A stretch of DNA of 64,000 bases from Stratiolaelaps scimitus (taxonomy: Eukaryota; Arthropoda; Arachnida; Mesostigmata; Laelapidae): the NCBI GenBank assembly GCA_019614645.1, contig JABWDB010000002.1, positions 19,395,501 to 19,459,500 on the forward strand, written 5' to 3'. The notes below the pieces were generated by a model, which worked only from the letters and a program-made list of their open reading frames with translations, searched no databases and was not told where the DNA came from. The position numbers were made by a program, and so were the translations under genes. Below, in pieces: positions 47,901-60,320 of this stretch (position 1 is its first letter; each line of letters starts with the position of its first letter).

Positions 47901-48596
47901 GACCGTAACTGTTCACACTGATTGGCACGTTGCAATAACTAAGCAAACAACCCGAACATGGACTGAAGTGGCCGGTGTTGTTCGTGATAGCTCGTAACGA
48001 GCTGTTACTGTGCAAACTGCTGCATATTGTTGTCGTTGGCGTTGTTTTCTGTTATGTTATTACTATTAATCATTAGTATTATTATTACCCATCACCGACG
48101 CTGTCTCTGCCATTACTTTTGCCACTGTCCTCTGCTGCTCTCTCATTCTCTCTCTTCGTCACTCTCGGTCGGTTGCCGTTGTTTTATTTTTAATTCGTCC
48201 AACTTTTTCTACCTGCATCTTCCCGCCGTGCCTCTTTATTTGTCGTTCGCGATCGATTTATTCTACAAATCGTCAACGGTTCATGGATTCGTTGCTACGT
48301 CGAACCACGTGTTGGCCCTCTGCCGCCCGTACATCCGTCACGCAAAGTACATTCACTATGGGCGCGTGCATTTGCGTCTGTTCAACTTATGTTCACACAC
48401 GTGATGATACGCACGTATTGTATTTGTTATTATTATTATTATTATTAGTTGTGTGTGTTTTGCGTTGGTTGTGTGTTTGCCCGGCTGCCGGCTGTCGACT
48501 GTGGTGACACAGCGTCGATGGCGGTCCATCACCACCAATGGATGATTAGTTTGAGATGGGGCCAACCGAGGCTGGAGCCGCTGTTCGTATCTCCGC

Positions 48597-48813
48597 TATA
48601 TAGGCAGCGAGCAGCGCGTATGTATGATGTATGTATCTATCTATCTATGTGCAGCAACTACATATGTCGCTCGCCTGTCGCCCTGCTGCCGCCCCATTGC
48701 TGCTCTGTTACTACGACTGGCCGACAACAGGCTCAATGAAGAAGAACTCTCGCTCTCTCTCTCTCCTGCCATACACGAACACCGCTCGTGGCGCTGTTTC
48801 GTAGCTGGCATAG
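48597..48813 (+). promoter_or_regulatory. TATATAGG box and candidate exon with a GTAAGC donor
   Basis: A canonical TATATAGG lies at 48597-48604. An ATG at 48624 opens 63 codons plus one base ending GCATAG before GTAAGC at 48814. The frame begins MMYVSIYLCAATTYVARL and is hydrophobic, then acidic (NRLNEEELSLSLSP). A start about 30 bases past the TATA box would coincide with the ATG, so the exon may be only leader RNA. A CAA/CAG run follows in the intron. The surrounding 48000-49300 is CT- and CTG-rich. Confidence 0.28.
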
Positions 48814-49880
48814 GTAAGCAGAGGCATTGAGTCGGCCGTGTGGCCAGACAACAACAACAACAACAACAGCAGCAATAACAACGACGGCATCAGCAGCAGC
48901 AGGCGAATTGCGGCAGAACTTCGGGGCGTGTCGCCTGCCAGAGGGTCGACAAGCCGAAACAATGTTGACGAGATGCGGAGCCAGAGAGGAATTATGAACG
49001 AGAGATGACGCCGGGGGAGAGAGAGAGAGCGGTAACAAGAATGAAATCGACCATCGTCGTTAAGTGTGTCCTTCCAGCACCGGTAACAGCCCTCCCAGTG
49101 GGAGACGCCTGCCGGCTACCGCTGCCCGGGGCCCAGCACCAGTTGGAGAGGTGGCTAGTGAACTGTCGAGTGTTTTCCTGTGTTTTACTGAGCAGCTAGC
49201 TACTCGGCCGAATACACTACTACCATCCATTACTACTACTTCTGGGGCCTACGCCTCTGCCAGAAGTGGCTGGATACAACGACATTGATCAGCAGAACTA
49301 GACGAGCTGCTGGTGCCTGGTGATTTGACGAGTGGCAGCGACTGAGCGAAGCCGGCGTCATTGGCGGTGCTTTATGGTCGGTGGGGTAGTGGGGGCGGTC
49401 AATCAAGGATTTACTCGTCAACTTGCCGACTTCTCCGCCAAAATGACAGAGCGAGCCCGAATGTTTATTGACGCAGTGGAAAAGTGAAACTAACAACGAT
49501 GCAAGCCTTTTTATTTCGATGACGTTATGGTCACGTTACGGAGGATGGCATTTATTGATAGAAGTACAAGACAAACATACTTGACTCGCCGCAAACTGTG
49601 GTAGGCTAGAATGACATAAAGAAAAAACCATAGTCTTCATAAAGTCGGCTCCTAATATCTTCATATAGATCTCATACCCTGGCCCTATTGGTCTGAAGCT
49701 AGAACGTAGCGTAGGATACCCTAGAGGAAGCGTGCGGTGTACACCGTAACGTTTTGCCTAATTAGCGAAATTTGTGGCTACTCTGGTCGGTCTCATTGAT
49801 TTCTTCTTTGTACATTGATAGAAGAATGACTCCAAACGCATATAGCGTTTGTGTTTTAGCGAGGCCTTTATGAAGTCACT

Positions 49881-50258
49881 ATGAGAATGGAGCAAATTAT
49901 CCTTGCCTCTCACTCCGTGTACCCTTCCAAGGTTTTTGGTAGCCTAAGCAGCAGGGGCGCTGCGGAATCATTGCTGGCGAGTGCGCTACAAGATATCCTC
50001 TCTCTGTCTCAGAGATACGCGTTCAGGAAATATATCGAATATGTAAAAGCTTTTAGTAACGAGGGCTGCCAATATATACCGGCTGCTTGCTCGATCTCGA
50101 ACAGTATACTACAGCTCGTGGTATTGCTGCAAGAATGTTCATTTCCGGAAGGGCACACTGCTGATACACTGCTTCAAGAAGCGCTCTACTTAATACGCCC
50201 TCGCTCGTGGCTAAGACGGACTCTGACGTGCTGGGAGGTGATCTTGACGTGGGGTTAA
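49881..50258 (+). CDS. Unrecognised 125-residue ORF, faint resemblance to a recombinase N-terminal domain
   Basis: ATG at 49881, TAA at 50258, with mixed codon use and no simple repeats. Mainly helical composition: RYAFRKYIEYVKAFSNEG at about residues 45-62, then an IPA motif and a hydrophobic helix NSILQLVVLLQE near 74-85. The helix, IPA and helix order recalls the SAM-like core-binding domain of tyrosine recombinases found in DIRS and Crypton elements. No catalytic domain follows, so this would be at most a remnant. The resemblance is weak and by eye only; an orphan exon is equally possible. Confidence 0.25.
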   Translation: MRMEQIILASHSVYPSKVFGSLSSRGAAESLLASALQDILSLSQRYAFRKYIEYVKAFSNEGCQYIPAACSISNSILQLVVLLQECSFPEGHTADTLLQEALYLIRPRSWLRRTLTCWEVILTWG

Positions 50259-50393
50259 TTTAGAGGCGGGGCAAAGCCAGCCTGTTCGCCCCGCAGAGCT
50301 AGCCGGCAACTGCTAAGCACAGGCACTGCTGGTAAAAGCGAGTAAGTTAAAGTCCGCTTGTCACATGGTGTCCCGATTGCCATAGGGTCCCTT

Positions 50394-50606
50394 ATGAAGA
50401 CGAAACGAGTTCCACCAAAAGAGGAGGAGGAGGAGTCTCGGGGGACCTGTGAGCAGGACAGTACGCAGAGTCCCGGCTGTTCGGTTGCCATACAAGCACA
50501 AGCGCAACGACACTGGCAGATTCCCCTGAGAGTGCGACTACCGGCTGACCTGCTGGTTGGGGTGCAGCATCGTGTAGTGCCATCGCCTGCAGGACTCTCG
50601 CCATAG
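50394..50606 (+). CDS. Unrecognised 70-codon ORF opposite a long minus-strand frame
   Basis: The plus-strand frame starts MKTKRVPPKEEEEESRG and then becomes neutral and hydrophobic. The minus strand over 50255-51010 is open for 251 codons but begins without ATG and crosses the TA array at 50830-50857. Only one strand, at most, is coding; nothing distinguishes them. Neither shows a domain. Confidence 0.13.
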   Translation: MKTKRVPPKEEEEESRGTCEQDSTQSPGCSVAIQAQAQRHWQIPLRVRLPADLLVGVQHRVVPSPAGLSP

Positions 50607-50829
50607 AAAGCTACATTATCAGGGACAGGCAATAGCCAGAAGTGGACACGAAGACGAGGAGAGCGTCGACTGTCCTGTTCTCGTGTCCTACTCTGCTGGT
50701 CGCTAAACGACAGTAGCGTAAGGTGCAAACAGATGGTGTAACGAACCATCGTAGCATTCGAGTGGTGGATCTGCACAAACTTGTGATCGCCTACTTTCAT
50801 TTGGCGCAAGAAAGACGAACAGAATGCGA

Positions 50830-50870
<41 letters not shown>
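50830..50870. repeat. (TA)14 followed by (GA)n compound microsatellite
   Basis: TA units to 50857 switch directly to GA units, ending near 50870. Confidence 0.9.
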
Positions 50871-51761
50871 CAACCGATTTGAGTTGAGGTATGGGAGCTC
50901 TTGGAAAGAAGCTTTACGTGAGCTTGCAGAGTCTGCAATAGCTGTGCAAGTGGGGGCGGAAACAGGCTCATAAGGGTTTCCATTGAGACAGGGCAATAAC
51001 GGGTCGACAACAGAACAACAGACCAGTCTGTCTGTTGTTTTCATAGGTAGCTAGCCCATGGAGCTTACTGTCGCTACCAATTCGAGCAATCGTGAGAACT
51101 GATTGCTACACAAGGTAAATGCCTTGACACGATGTCGTATGTATAAATAGGCATGTTCTCTTTGTTATGTACTGCTCGTTGACGTCCCCTGGCTGTTTAT
51201 TATTTACAGCACTGTCCTGGTTGTGTACAGCTCATTAAATGTAATGTCTGTGGCGTAAAAAAATGTTTAATTTATACAAGACCCACAGCGAAAAATCCTT
51301 CATGTCGTTCAAACTTAATGTGGAGGTCAATTTGGACTCCTCATTGCAGGATTGACAAATTGCGGCATACCGCCTTGACATTCACTGTTGGCCGAACGAT
51401 AGGAAGAACGAGGTGGACGGCCCTGACAATGATCTTTTGAGGACGTATCGCACTAACTAGGAAAGTTATGGGTGTGCATTAACATCGATTCTCATGGCTG
51501 AACTCTTTCAAATTACGAGACATGCAACGGCTGAAGACGGATGTACCGACATCGTGTCCTTGTCACGCGAGCGAGTTCGTGGCGGTTGTTGTCCGCGGTG
51601 GTCCGCAGCGTGACGTCGTTCTGTGAAGTTCAAGGACTTCGCGTGACTGACCAGTGTCGGAGGGTAGACCCACCTCGGCTATTTGAAAGAGGATTGGGAA
51701 GGCTGAAAAAGTGCTCCGATACGTGAATAAGCAACGGAGGCATTACAGATATTTGATGAAT

Positions 51762-51782
51762 TATATATATATATATATATAT
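51762..51782. repeat. (TA)n microsatellite
   Basis: Ten TA units, uninterrupted. Confidence 0.88.
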
Positions 51783-52569
51783 CGCTTTCTGACCCTCGGC
51801 TGTTCCCCTATCTGGTCGTGCGTCTGCTAAGATCTTTGTGAGCGTTCGGAGGGAGAGTCAATTCCGTCTAAGTCAGTCGGCTGATCGCATATGTGGTCTG
51901 TCGCTTACATCGGGCCATGACCAATGATGGTGGACATATCGAAGACGCATAACCTGCAACACCGTCGGAGTGATACGAGTCAACTACCTAGGCTGCCTAC
52001 GTTTTTGAGCAAAAAAAACAACAAGTTGACACGATTTCATCTAGTTGTATGGCCCTCTTGGAAATTTCATCCTCACAGATACTTTGGATGACAACTGTAA
52101 GGAAAGATGTAATACCACATGTATGCGACCCCTAGATTTATCGAGATACCGCCGAACACCAAGAAATCAAATCGAATTTGATTGTCGCCGTCTCTCACAC
52201 GTCGAAGCCGGTTAGTTCCTGTCGTCGTTAGCTTTTTTTCTCTCTCTCCTTCAAGAGCACAGCCACTCGGTGAGACCAAGAAGTTCCACTCCGTATTTGC
52301 AAGTTCGTCCTGCATCGACCTCGTATGAAGCCAGCTGGCTGACCACAGACAGAAAGTAGAAGCTATTTGAAGTTATCTCTGGGTAGAACGGATGTTCCAG
52401 ACGTTGCCAAGTATGATACTAACATTGGCTGGTAGACTCGAAAGCAGCTGAGGGAGTGGTCTTATTTAGCCTTATTCGCTGAGAAACCCCGAGGCATCTT
52501 TGGAGAAAATCCTACCGATCGTGTTTGTACGATCCTTCCCTCAAGTGAAAGCATGCAACGTACACTAAT

Positions 52570-52690
52570 TTAACAGATCCTCCGGCTATGTGTCTCGCTG
52601 TAAAAAAGCCGGAGGTCGCAGGTTCGAGTCCCTCAACATGCATATAAGAGGCTTAAGCATTAGAAAACTGCGTTCTTTTAGGAAACGAAT
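52570..52690 (+). mobile_element. tRNA-type SINE copy (family copy A)
   Basis: Contains GGAGGTCGCAGGTTCGAGTC at 52611-52630, matching the variable-loop to B-box segment common in tRNA-derived SINEs. It is followed by ATATAAGAGGCTTAAGCATT at 52642-52661 and a diverged GCAGCTCC/AATAAA tail. A CCGG inverted pair (52582-52612) may be a collapsed anticodon-arm relic. The T-arm stem has lost pairing compared with copy B, so this is an older copy. Confidence 0.6.
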
Positions 52691-53268
52691 ACAGCCTTTA
52701 AGCTCTATGAGATGAGCGGTTAATTACACAGTGTTGGACGATTTGTGGTAAGCCTCTCATCTGATGTCAGCCGTTATAACATCGCAGGGATAGCTCGTGC
52801 TCTTGAATGAATTCTCACAGTTCTACATGGTTACTTAAGCCATGATTTAGATCTGTTTGGGAGTAACACACGTTCAGAGTAAAAATAGCCGAGTTATTCA
52901 TTGTACCGTATTATGGTGTACGAGAATATCCCCGTGAAGCATCTGGTAACCCTAACGCAAGCAGAGAATCATGAATCAGGATGGATTTCATTTAATATCC
53001 CAACTGTAATGATCTTATCATATTTTATCAATTTAACTCACGTAACACTCCTGTAATGTAAAGCCACGCTAATTATATAGAAAAAAATGTGCCAACCATC
53101 GATTTTATTTCGGGCACTCCATTAATTCCGATTGAGAAGTACGTCACATGCGTGCACGCAAGCATGTGCGAGCTATTGAGTACTTGAGTATGCTAGTAAT
53201 TCTCTCATAGGAGCGATAATTGAATGGAGAAGAGTCATCGCAAATATGGATTTGTCAACATTGTCAAC

Positions 53269-53592
53269 TCAAGCTCTTGCGGCGGTGCGCAGCCGATGCT
53301 CCAACAAGCTCGCTGCATGTTCGATGCGAGGAACCTTGAGAAGTCGTCTGGTCACTCGCAGTTGAACAGTTTTACGAGCGGGTGACGATACTACCTCGGC
53401 TGTGAGACCCCGAAGGGTTCCGTATTCTCTGATAATAGCACTGTGGCGCCGGTGGAAACGATCCTTCCCGCAATGTTTGTTGACTCTGCCGAGGAAGGAG
53501 GCAAGAAAGCACGGCCGTAATGCGTTGTCTAATTTAGCACCTAATACTTGGCTCGCTATATTGGCAGCACACGTCAATAATGACCACTTTCT
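53269..53592 (-). CDS. Candidate terminal coding exon
   Basis: The minus strand has a strong acceptor: a T-rich tract and TGTCCTCTAG, with the exon starting at 53592. The frame beginning at its second base is open for 107 codons to TGA at 53269 with no simple sequence. It starts KWSLLTCAANIASQVLG and ends in a very basic helix-like segment (VTRRLLKVPRIEHAASLLEH). Open over its whole length and without an internal donor, it fits a last exon. Upstream exons would lie above 53600; none was identified with matching phase. No family recognised. Confidence 0.3.
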   Translation of the reverse strand, partial: RKWSLLTCAANIASQVLGAKLDNALRPCFLASFLGRVNKHCGKDRFHRRHSAIIREYGTLRGLTAEVVSSPARKTVQLRVTRRLLKVPRIEHAASLLEHRLRTAARA

Positions 53593-54589
53593 AGAGGACA
53601 AAAAAATAGTAATGATACAACCCTTCTTATTTCGTTGGCATTGAACGCAGCGGGATTGCTAAAACGAAGACGTGTCTAGTAATAACAATGCATTACAATA
53701 AGACACAAACAAAAATAGCAGAGAGAAAACACTATGCGCCCGACGAATCCTTTATAATTTGAAATTGCCGTAACTAGCAGCAACCAGTACTGAATATCAC
53801 ATAATGATCATAACCGATGCCATGTTGTGAATCGAATCCAATCACCTGCATCGAGTTGTTTGACCTTTTGCCAGTGATCTTTTATCACTAGTATCATTTT
53901 CTATGACTGCAAAGCCTGACGACAAGCATAGGCGATTTGTGCGCTTCGAAGCCATGCGCTGCTTCTCGCTGGGTACCGCTCACTGTAGTGTCCGTTGGCA
54001 TGTGAGGGAACACACAATTCTGCTTAAAGCTTGGCTTGGACAGCTAATGAATTGACGTATGCTGTTAGGAACGGCTCGGAGGTTCTGAATTAGACAAACG
54101 AATCTCAGTCGTCAGAGCGTAAACTACTATAAGAAGCACTTTAGGTTGCGTGACGATTGCACCTTTACCAATCTATTTATCGGAACGCTAGGTCATAATA
54201 TGAGGCATAGGGTATAGAGTAATCACTAGCTGAATTACCTATCCTTATGCGGATTAGCTGTGGTATGTGCCCCCACTGATCTATTGTTACATTGAAGCGC
54301 TATGAAACCTCTCCCAGCATTGAGGGGTTTCGCCTGTGGTGCACGTTCCAGCTTCAGGCCCAACGAGGCCGATGATGCATTTTCCTCTTCGCCGCCTAGG
54401 TCGACACAAACGACAACCTAAAATACAACCTCATATCAAGTGCGCACTTCTCCTCCAAGCCTAGTAATTTTCATTGTGATTGTACATAGTACCCCTATGA
54501 TTTTCCTCCTCCTATATATATATAAATATATATGCGTGTACACCTATGAGTGGTACACTCAAAATCGGCCATAACTGAATCAACCCTTA

Positions 54590-54709
54590 ATGGCGTATTC
54601 CGGTAGCGGGAACTCAACGATTAACAGTGGTAACAATCCATCTTATGCGGCACACACGTGGCGTGCACCGTTCGTCGATCTGTCACCCGGGCGACGCTGG
54701 ACGCTACAG
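54590..54709 (+). CDS. Candidate first coding exon, 40 codons, phase 0
   Basis: An ATG with purine at -3 and G at +4 opens 40 codons ending exactly at CTACAG before GTAAAC. The translation begins MAYSGSGNSTINSGNNPSY and ends PGRRWTLQ. The Ser/Gly/Asn-rich start resembles a disordered N-terminus. The next open stretch on this strand (54961-55277) is not reachable in a matching phase by any acceptor that I found, so the two may be unrelated. Confidence 0.22.
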
Positions 54710-54960
54710 GTAAACGCATCGAGGGCAAGGTTTGGAGACTGACAGGTGCAACCGACTCATTCATACGTACACTCGCTTGAACATGCAGGGTATATTCACG
54801 CATTTGCACGCGAGCTGAATGACGCCTGGCTGTGTGTGAATAGTCGCATCGGTAATTTCAGACTCCCGCGGATGATTGACATGACTGAAGTGACTAAATT
54901 GCGACGCACAGCTGTGTAACTCGGAAGAAGAGGAATCCAGATGATATCTGGTGTTTTTGG

Positions 54961-55277
54961 ATGGACAGCTTGGCACCGGCGCTCACTGACATCGTCATCA
55001 GCCTGAATGGGGATTTTCTAGTGGGGCAACATGTGAGTTGCATTGCCTGTATCGGGAGAGTGATTCCGTTTGACCGCGATCGAATTGCACCACCATATGA
55101 TACGAACATATGGTCTGCTGCATTGCGTATACCGGATACTGCGCTTCACCGAAGCATCCAGGGAAGACACTTTGATAAGGAGTTGAAGAGGATGCAGTCT
55201 GTAGAGACCTTTCGCAAACGGGCAGCTTATTCCAATACAAACCGTTCGTTGATCAACACGGTGTTAATTCGTTTGAC
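54961..55277 (+). CDS. Candidate exon ending in GTAAGT
   Basis: Open for about 125 codons from the stop near 54896, with ATG at 54961. It ends CGTTTGAC before GTAAGTAG at 55278, a near-perfect donor. The frame reads through IVISLNGDFLVGQHVSCIAC, a Pro-Tyr-Asp segment and a basic helix (HFDKELKRMQSVETFRKRAA). Usable acceptors at 54954 or 55002 would leave one or two bases of a split codon. I recognise no family. The minus strand is also open over 54998-55240. Confidence 0.24.
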
Positions 55278-55717
55278 GTAAGTAGAGACTCGAAATAGCG
55301 CAAGACGTGTTGCACAACGCGAAATTTCTGTTCATCTAACCTCAATAAAATATGATCTCCGGGCTGATTCATCTAACTCATCGAAATTGTTCAGAAGCGA
55401 ATATTTGAAGTATTACGTTCCGCGCAGACTCCACTTGCCCTTTGTAGAAATTGGCGATAGCTGCACTTCTCAGTTGTATTATTACGCAGTAATCAACAAA
55501 CAAATTCCTCACCGACATCGTCCTGCCTGATAAAGATGACGTCTCATTAAGATCATGGGACGGCCGATACGTGGTGCTTAACGAACTGGAAACGGCAGAG
55601 TCAAACTGACCTTGATTCACCCGTGGCCAGTAACTCTCTTCGAGCAGCTGGATGAGCCCGCTAGTTTTGTTTGGGACTGATTTTAAGAATTGTCTTCGCA
55701 TGATACTGATATTGCAT

Positions 55718-55739
55718 TATATATATATATATATATATT
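55718..55739. repeat. (TA)n microsatellite
   Basis: Eleven TA units; a second array of about eight units follows at 55811-55827. Confidence 0.88.
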
Positions 55740-55899
55740 AGTTTTCAGTATCAAGTTTATTTTCGGAACTGCAATATTCATACGCTTTAGTTCTCGATAG
55801 AATATAAAAGTATATATATATATATATCCGCATATGACAAACAGAAGATGGGGTGGAGGACGATGGGGGAATCTTAACGAAATTGAAAGTAATTAAATT

Positions 55900-57662
55900 T
55901 GGTAGCGATCCGCTCTGTGTATACAATCGGATGAGCTTGACACGGAACCATTGATTCGCTCCTTTTCGATGTGAAGTGGGCCGGTATTATCCAGCCATCC
56001 GCTCACATCCGCTGAGTCGCTGACATCGACACAACCAGTGACGTTTTCGAAAAGTACCCCGAGTCCGATGAGTCAGCTACTGTAATGCAACGTATTGCCG
56101 CAAGAGAAAATGGGTGTATAGTAGCTCAAGGGAGAGCGAGAGAGACAGAGACAGACAGCTCAAGGAGGTCGTTACGAAATAGAGCCAGTGTACGAAATAG
56201 AAGCCGGCAAAATTTGCATAAGTATTATGATTACTAGAAAGGGATTGTAGAGATTGAGCGTTCGACCGATTCCCACAGTGGTTGATTGAGGTATCCGTCC
56301 AGTTTGACTCACGCCTATGATGCATGTATATAATGAGTGTAATAATGATGTGATCAGTCTTTATTATACAGCGCCAGTAACAGTAGACAACGTCGACGAT
56401 ATTGGAGTAATAATTATGTCGATGGTGAAAAGAGCGACGGCAATGTTAATTAGAGAAAAGTATACGTGGCTATGTCATCGTTTCAGTTATAGGTCAGTTA
56501 ACGACGCTTTCAATTAATTAGTCGCATAAACTGTGGGCGATATTTGAAATGTGACAACTAGTTAATGTCAATGTTTTGCTGCCTGATAGCGAGAACAATT
56601 AGAGAAATGACTGAAGTCTGGACCTGCGTCCCATTTGACTCGGACGAGACCATGTTCAAGCGATAGAAGCGCTTGGATATACATCCATACGTAATCCGTG
56701 CTAATAGTTATTCGTTTGTGGTTCAACAGCTGTCCCGGATTCTCACTCACCCGCTAGTGCTGCCAGCGGATGCTGATTGCTATCAACATATGCCGAACTG
56801 CTGCCGAGTTGATTTTGAGAAATTTTACTCGACAAGGCTAACGATTAACGTCCGTGGCAAAACATAATACTAATGGTAATGATAACGTGGGAGTGTAAGT
56901 GTACATAATCCATCAACGTGGCAATGGTGCTTTTGGTGTGCTCGCGCGTTTTTGTGCGCACTCCCTAAATCATGGCTACTGGGTGTGTGCGTTGGAATTC
57001 TGTATTTATTCAAGCAATGAGCCGATGAGCATCGCGCGGCTGCTGTTGCCGAACATTGATTGTCACTGGGCAGAAAACTTGCTCGTTGCTGGTTGAGCAA
57101 ACTGATACTACCGTGGTTCCCAGTCGCCGAAACGCATAACGGTGTGGGGGGGCGGGGGTGACGTCGGAGTGTCCAACCGGTTCACGCGAACAGTGATCGA
57201 TCTCGGTAGAGAGTTAGCTCTACGAGCGGCTGCAGTTATGAAATTGAGCCTGACCAATCAACGGCAGGATTGGCGGGAATCGATAGATGGCCAGCAAGAC
57301 TTAATGGCTTTATGCCGACTTAAGTCGATTATGTCATGGGCATTCTTTGTATTATTATACAATACCACCACTAGCATCTACATCGTTATGACAATTACTT
57401 ATAAACAGTTGATATTGTCACCAATCCAGCCGGCTAGCAATTATCAGAACAATAATCTGGTACGTGGGTGATAAGCATCTGGGAACGAAAGACAAAACGT
57501 TGCTGTATCAGCCGATTATAGACGGACTTACATATCGATGACAGACAAGTCAGGGAAAGAGAGAGAGATCCACGCAAGGCCACAGAGCACTGGGTGAGAG
57601 AACAAGGCGCTCGATTCGATTTTGAAGAAAAAGCTGATGTGGCCTGATACGACAACGGATAC

Positions 57663-57693
<31 letters not shown>

Positions 57694-60150
57694 CCGTCCA
57701 GTAAGTGGCCAGATGAGATAGGTGGCGTACCTTAATAATCGAGCAGAACGCAAGGGAGTGCACAAACGAAAGCCCATATACCCTCTGTAAATTCTGAAAA
57801 AAGCGTGGTGAGAACCAACGTAGCAACCGCTGCTCAATGCTATGGCTATACTCGGTATTGCCGGGACCGTTGCGAGAGCGGTGATTGCCGTAGTACTCGT
57901 TGTGGTGGCATTAGCCTGCTATATGATGGTGGTGGTGGTGATGTAATGGTCTCACATCACCGTCGTCACGAAGCGGATTCAATCAGTTTGGTAAGCCCAC
58001 TCGAACTGGCAGCTGTAGCAGCGGTGGCAATTATTATCATTACCTCTTATTATTATTATTCGTATGGGTCACACTGAGATGAACGAAACATCAATCAGTC
58101 AGTACTGTCCGTCGTATAGGGAGGATGCGTAAAAACATGGGCCACGATCTCACCGATCAGATCATCTAGTGACAGCCGATAGTAATAATGTGACAGTTTG
58201 ATCTCGGTGACGACTTGCGGCTTTGCGGATTTGAAATTATAGCAGGTTAGACCAGAAGTGGCTCTTGATAACATTACTAGTACTAGTGGTAGAAGTTGGA
58301 GCAGCAGCATATCTTGTTGTGATTGCTATTGCTGTTGTAGTAGTAGCGCTGTTGGTGATCTGTTGAATACTATAGTCGACGATATACACTTCGGCTAATA
58401 CGTCAATAGCAACGGCGGAAGATGTGACATACGAAATCCGACTGAACTCTCTGCTGCCCGCGATTCCGTGTTGGCGCGTTCTATCAAACCTCATTAGTTA
58501 CCAGTGTCACTACAACAGGATTGGAACAATGTGAACTCAAGTGAAGTTGGAACTATCATCGATAACTGTTGTTGATACGATAGTGTTCATTGTCGTTAAT
58601 TTTTGGTAATTACCTAAGATCTGGACAACAATTTTGGGTTACGTATGTAGCGTTGTAGGGAAACAACGGAATACATTTGTGCTTCGACCTATTCCCAGGT
58701 TGTTATGGACATGTTCATCTTTAGCAGGGTGTTGTTAATAGCTGGTGAATTTGTTATGGTAAAAGTCGAAACACCACCACGCTCGAGCCAACCTGTAAAT
58801 TCTACTGAGACTTCGTTGTGCAGTGCGTTCATGCACACCCAGCCCTCGATACCAGCATTTGGCCAGCATTAATGCCCGCGGAGGTTCCCGTGACCCATGT
58901 TTTTTCAACTGGCGCTTCGAGCCTAGAGCCCTGTAAAGTGTAAAGAAGTTCATATTGTACATTGTTTTCCTCTATATATTTATAATCGCGTGCAGCAGAA
59001 AGTATTCGTTTCCAACGGAAAATCTGCAGTTCTAATCTGTTTAACCTACGTACACCGTCCTAACTGTCTTACGATCTTGAGTAGCCGTATTAATCTTGAT
59101 GTTCGCTTATCTTGCAGAGGTCTCATTGCGGGCGTTGGCGTACGACTAACGAATGCTTGTTCGCGCGCGAGCGACAAGCTATCCGCCAGGACATTTCAGC
59201 TAGCTAGCGTCAAGCACAACCTTCCCCGACCCTCTACCGCCTCTTCAAGCATTCCCGATTGAAGCCCGACGAACTTCCACGAAGTGGCCCGCCAGGTGTT
59301 CAGGCAACTTCTAGACGCCATCTGCCATTTGTCTGCTACCCCTGAGGACAGTATACGCTTTAGTCTAGTCTAGTAGCAGCCAGTGAAGAGGCCGAAAGCA
59401 ATGACCAAAACCAAAATCTCGCTGCTAGCCTGAAGGGTAGGCAACAACAGCAGCCTTTTAGGAAGCCCAGGGACCACAGCGCATCGTTGTGCAATCGGCA
59501 ATCACTCGACCCTGCTGGCGCCGAAAAACCTCTGCTATCTACCGCTACCATCCCCTGCAGGACGTCGACCAATTTTAGCCTGACTCCGAGTGCACGTGCG
59601 TGTTTGTACTTTTGCTACATTTGTACAAAACAACAGTATCATTGATCGTCGAAAATTAGCAACAGGTGGGGGCGAACGAAAGCCTATACGGATGACTCAG
59701 CGACAAGACGAACGGAGGATGAATGATAACAAAAACAACAACACAGGAAATAGCAGCCTGCAAAGAATAAAGAAGAACGAAGCTCTATCATCATTATATC
59801 GTGTTGAGCGTGGCTGGTCCACCGAGAAGTCAGGGGTCTAATAATAGCCTTACTAGTTAGACGTCTAGCTACGACGGTGATCCGTCGAAGCCGGCACAAA
59901 AACTTACAACAACAACAGTAGGAGAACAAGAAGATAGAGGCGTGTTTGCGTATATGCGTGTCTACGTATCAGCGGCGTCACTCGATACACGCGTTCGAGA
60001 ACGTTGCTTCGTAACGAAGCGTGGAAGGAGAACGACAAGAGCTGAACGCGTTGATCGTGCTTGGCCGTAACCGTGATTTTGTCTAGCTGCTACTAGAGGG
60101 GTGATGCTTAGCAGTGCGACGGGCGGATTTGTTCGATTTTCAAGCAAATC
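55900..60150. other. AT-rich stretch upstream of the regulator exon, no firm gene
   Basis: Only short frames. A GA run lies at 57662-57692, a G-rich tract (GTGTGGGGGGGCGGGGG) near 57141, and a GTAAGC donor match at 57991 after a GTG-repeat frame. The 34-codon hydrophobic frame at 57842 is a product of that repeat. The region probably contains the promoter or leader of the exon at 60321. Confidence 0.35.
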
Positions 60151-60159
60151 TAACAGTCG

Positions 60160-60320
60160 TAGGGGGTAGTGTTCTCGAAAGCTCGAGCTCCTTTCTCGGT
60201 TTGCGTCTCTGAGTGTGCGTGTGTGTGCGTGTGCCTATTTTTGTGGGTGTCTGTGCTGCTGAAAGACTCACGTGTTAGATAAGCGTCGAAAGCAGCTGTG
60301 AACGACTGCATCAAGGGAAG
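60160..60320 (+). other. Probable 5' untranslated sequence of the regulator exon
   Basis: About 160 bases between the last quiet sequence and the ATG contain a GT-rich tract and no long frame. No TATA box or acceptor was identified with certainty, so whether this is a first exon or the end of a spliced leader is open. Confidence 0.35.

Noticed and set aside
50255..51010. 251-codon minus-strand frame, the longest in the window, as a gene
   Set aside because: It starts without ATG, crosses a TA array, and has an equally coding-like frame on the other strand. No domain or splice support.
57842..57946. Hydrophobic 34-residue micropeptide
   Set aside because: Its Val- and Met-rich sequence comes directly from GTG/GGT repeats in the DNA.
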